DNA of 64,000 bases, taken from positions 249,720 to 313,719 of the forward strand of contig CDMY01000613.1 in the NCBI GenBank assembly GCA_001179505.1, in the 5' to 3' direction. The translations under genes were made by a program, and so were the position numbers. Shown here piece after piece: positions 61,192-64,000 of the stretch. The DNA is from Vitrella brassicaformis (taxonomy: Eukaryota > Sar > Vitrellaceae). Positions within the stretch are counted from its first letter, which is position 1, and each line of letters starts with the position of its first letter. The notes beneath the pieces were generated by a model. It worked only from the letters and a program-made list of their open reading frames with translations, searched no databases and was not told where the DNA came from.

Positions 61192-63073
61192 TGTGCAGCT
61201 CCTGTCGCTGGTGGATCCCTCCCAGCTCATCTACGGCTGCATCGAGGGCGGCTTCAGAGCCATCCTCGTGTCGTCCATGAAACGCTGCCTCTTCTACAGG
61301 CAGGCAAACAACACTACACACAGACACAGACACAGACACAGCAGAAGCTTCGACCGACCAAATCTCTCTCTCTCTCTCTCCCTCTCCCTCTGTCTATCTG
61401 TCTGCCTGTCTGCCTGTCTGATCAGCTTTTACACGTGGCACATCTTTTGTTGGTTCGACGTGCCGATAGTGTTTGTGCCGACGGCTTTCGCGGTGCTGAT
61501 AGCCCTGGTGCCCATCATCCCCCCCGAGGTGGTGACGCTCCCCGCCGTCTTCTACCTGTGGTTCCACGCCAGGCGCATCGCTGCTCTCGCACTCCTCTCC
61601 ATCACCGGGTCAGTCAGTGAGGCGGTCGGCCGGTCGGTCGGTAGATAGAAAGATGGTCTATTGTGTGTATCTACTATCTTTGCTGGGGCGGATTGTCTGT
61701 CTGTCTGTCTGTGTGTATGTCTGTGTGTGCAGGTACGTGTATTGGTACGTGACGACGGCCATCTACGCGGAGATCCCCGACTCCAACCCCTGGCTGGTGG
61801 GCCTCTCTGTGGTGCTCGGCATATGGGCTCTCGGGCTCAAGGGCGTCATCGTAGGTACGCCTGACGCACCCACCCACCCCACCAGCCCGCCCGTCCGTCC
61901 GTCCGTCTGTCTGATGTGGGATGGATGAATGAATGAATGAATGATGCAGGCCCGTTGATCGCCTCCATCCCAGTGATTCTGTACAACATCGTGGCGCGGT
62001 ACAACGCCAATAAGCGGCGTGAGACCCGCGCTATCAAGCGGCGGCGCGTCCGGCGGGCCACCCGGCGCATCTACCACTACCGCATGGCGTATGCCCACCC
62101 CCATCCCCACCAGATGCACCACCCCATGTACCACCCCGGCGGCCCCTACTCTCACCACTTGCACATGGCCATGCGGTCGTCCACCATGCACCCAGCAGGG
62201 GCCAGGACGGGCTTGAGGGCGGCGTCGGTGGACAGCACCACTGGGGGGTCGCCCAGGCCACCCGTACCCACCACCTCCACACGCAGAGAGGATGGAAGGC
62301 CACAGGTGGGTAACCAACGATACGATCGGAGCGACAGAGAGACGGAGAGAGAGAGGGAGGGAGGCAGGCATCGTTTCTCGATGAGGACATGACATGAATG
62401 TGTTGTCTTCTTTCCTTCTTTGTCCATCCATCCACCGATGGACCAGAGTGTTGGGAGTTCCTCTGACGGCCTGGTCCTTACGGGTGGTGTGCCACTCGCC
62501 TCTGCTGAGGCCACCGATGACGCCACGACCCTCTCAGGCCAGCAGAGCCCAGAGGCTGCTGCCGCTGCTGCTACTGGCGGCCACACCAATGCACCCTTCA
62601 AGTAGGCCCGGGGGCAATACACACACACAGATGGATAGATAATCCTCTGTGCCGTGTTTGATATATGCCTGTGCAGGCTGCTGGTCCCCAGAAGGCCGTC
62701 AAAGGCGTTGCGCAGCGCCAACCTGGGCCGGCTGCTGGCCACGCCCCCCAACCAGCGCGCCACAGCCCTCTCCCAGAGCCGACCGCCGCGGCTTATGCCC
62801 GCTGCTGACCATCCCTCAGACCGCCGTGGGTCTGGTGCATTCCTGCGCCTGAGGAGCAGCGACGCTTGCATGAGCACCCCATCGAACAGCCCGCTGCGCA
62901 CCGGGGTTACTACTGGGTGGGTGGCCCTTGAGAGTGAGGGCGGGCATGAGCCGCCGGGTAGTGGTGGTGCTGGTGGCGGGGGTGGGCCTGTGAGTGTGCG
63001 GCGGCGCGGGGGCGGTGTGGGTGGGGATTCGGATGGCAGACGTGTGGGAGAGAGGGCAGAGACCATCGAGTGA
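58687..63073 (+). CDS. TMEM245-like multipass membrane protein (AI-2E exporter superfamily)
   Basis: Eleven exons (58687-59482, 59617-60494, 60614-60729, 60846-60927, 61034-61105, 61199-61299, 61426-61608, 61733-61854, 61950-62305, 62447-62601, 62677-63073) sum to 3,258 nt (1,085 residues). Hydrophobic segments occur at the N-terminus (VIGFLFILCIYYNYVILQ, FYALFWAIILSIPLF), in the middle (LVLLFEPVWGLI, VAMFVG, VVCVIVGSILGFMAIVGFF) and in a C-terminal bundle. The C-terminal bundle contains ALVPIIPPEVVTLPAVF and NPWLVGLSVVLGIWALGLKG followed by IVGPLIASIP, which is the pattern of TMEM245 and bacterial AI-2E-type exporters. The substrate is unknown. A Pro/Gly/Gln-rich insert of about 150 residues lies in exon 2, and the last two exons encode a Ser/Arg-rich cytoplasmic tail. 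The intron at 61300-61425 has a GC donor (CTACAG/GCAGGC), with no in-phase GT alternative seen. Confidence 0.74.
61151..61196. repeat. (CT)n(GT)n microsatellite at a 3' splice site of gene 12
   Basis: The run leads directly into gtgcag and takes the place of an ordinary polypyrimidine tract in the intron 61106-61198. Confidence 0.9.
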
Positions 63074-63232
63074 CCGAAGGAAAAGCGACAATTGTGTGGA
63101 GTGGGGTGGATTGGATTGGATTGGATTTGTGTGAGGAGTAAATACGACTACGCAGACAGACTGTGGGTTTTGTTTGTCTGTCTGTTTGCGGTGGTGTTGG
63201 TGTAAGTAGTAGGTGGGGAGGGAGGCAGCTTG

Positions 63233-63256
63233 GTGGGGTGGGTGGGTGGGTGGGTG
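63233..63256. repeat. (GGTG)n microsatellite downstream of gene 12
   Basis: A run of ggtg units lies about 160 bp after the stop codon. Confidence 0.85.
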
Positions 63257-63747
63257 TAAAGAAGGAAAGATGTGAACGAGTCTCTAGGTAGGTATTGCGA
63301 GAGTGGGTGGCTGGGTGCTCGGCAGAACAGACAGACAGACAGACAGCATCTCATTCTGTGTACGTGTATTAAACGATTCATATTACTGCAGCTAGCTATT
63401 ATCAACCACATCATCCGTCCACCCATCCATCCATCATCCATCCATCCGTCTCTGTGTCTCCGTCCATCACGAGAACCCATGCACGCGCCGCCTCACTTGG
63501 CTCTCAAAAACACCGACGCACACACACACACATGAAGCACCTACGCATGTCAGACAGAGATGGACAAATAAATACAGCAGCGAATCTCGCTGAAGTGTGG
63601 TGTGGTGTGCTGTGGTGTGGTGCATGTGGGTGGAGGCGCATTCTGCGCACACACATGCATCCCGCACGCCAGACAGACAGACAGACAGACACACGCAAAA
63701 CCCCACGGCGCCACGTCCGTCCACAGTACAGACAGATGCACACTTAC

Positions 63748-63880
63748 AAATGGTATGAGTGAACGCCCCGTAGGCCAGTGAGGGTCGAAATGACTGGCTG
63801 GGCAGCCCAGCCACCCAGCTGCCGTCCATCCATAAAGAGAAAGACAGTTCAACAGCCACTCCATCTGATTTGCCGTCCAT
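63748..63880 (-). CDS. Possible internal exon of a gene entering from the right edge
   Basis: A minus-strand stretch of 133 nt is bounded by a good donor (ATTT/GTAAGTGTG) and a plausible acceptor (gcgtgtag). More than one frame is open through it, for example one reading QMEWLLNCLSLYGW. No family is recognisable and the upstream exons would lie beyond the window. It may be chance. Confidence 0.2.
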
Positions 63881-64000
63881 CTACACGCATCAGCGCACAC
63901 AGACGTATTCAGGCAGCCAGGCAGCCATGCAGCAGACAGGCAGGCAGGCACCACTATCATCACATCTATCAACTGAGTGGCGACGCTCACACCAACCCCC

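Noticed and set aside
63467-63990. A complete gene on the minus strand at the right edge
   Set aside because: Only one segment has usable splice borders, the rest is microsatellite, and no start or stop can be tied to it.

Overview
The window is nuclear DNA from a GC-rich, intron-dense protist. I found no operons, ribosome-binding sites, rRNA or tRNA genes, CRISPR arrays or transposons. Twelve multi-exon protein genes could be assembled from reading-frame continuity and splice-site phase. In all twelve the chosen exons sum to a multiple of three. An alveolate, most likely a chromerid such as Vitrella brassicaformis, is my best guess. The guess rests on the oocyst-wall-type Cys-rich protein, the splicing style, the GC content and the abundance of (CTGT)n, (TG)n and (CCAT)n microsatellites in introns. 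It is an inference; no sequence search was run.

Layout: (1) 86-5416 minus, helical protein with two IQ motifs and a long acidic tail. (2) 5500-11932 plus, EF-hand/WD40 protein of the WDR49/WDR64 type, with only 83 bp separating its start codon from that of gene 1. (3) 12626-13604 minus, small charged protein of unknown function. (4) 15651-22044 minus, 21-exon secreted protein of no recognised family. (5) 22292-24155 plus, membrane-anchored DUF676-type lipase. (6) 25191-26902 plus, secreted Cys-rich protein with CPKGY repeats resembling Cryptosporidium/Toxoplasma oocyst wall proteins. (7) 28131-33198 minus, secreted subtilisin-like protein that appears to lack the catalytic Asp. (8) 34256-45145 minus, a 3,298-residue type II membrane protein made of many LEA2/DUF3712-like modules. 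(9) 45412-49961 plus, secreted GMC oxidoreductase with a long N-terminal extension. (10) 50773-54584 minus, type I membrane protein with a huge low-complexity ectodomain. (11) 55210-58369 minus, lipase maturation factor with a 13-nt microexon. (12) 58687-63073 plus, TMEM245-like multipass membrane protein. A doubtful minus-strand exon lies near the right edge.

Common themes: four divergent gene pairs (1/2, 4/5, 8/9, 11/12) share short intergenic spacers that are candidate bidirectional promoters. Seven of the twelve proteins (4-10) appear to be secreted or to have large ectodomains, so the region is rich in cell-surface, wall or extracellular-matrix genes; genes 11 and 12 add an ER folding factor and a multipass membrane protein. 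A dibasic RR(L)LQ motif recurs in the ectodomains of genes 4, 7 and 8. GC-AG introns recur in genes 2, 4, 8 and 12.

The most noteworthy objects are the giant LEA2-like array (gene 8), the apparent pseudo-subtilase (gene 7), the exon-modular wall protein (gene 6) and the unassigned secreted protein (gene 4).
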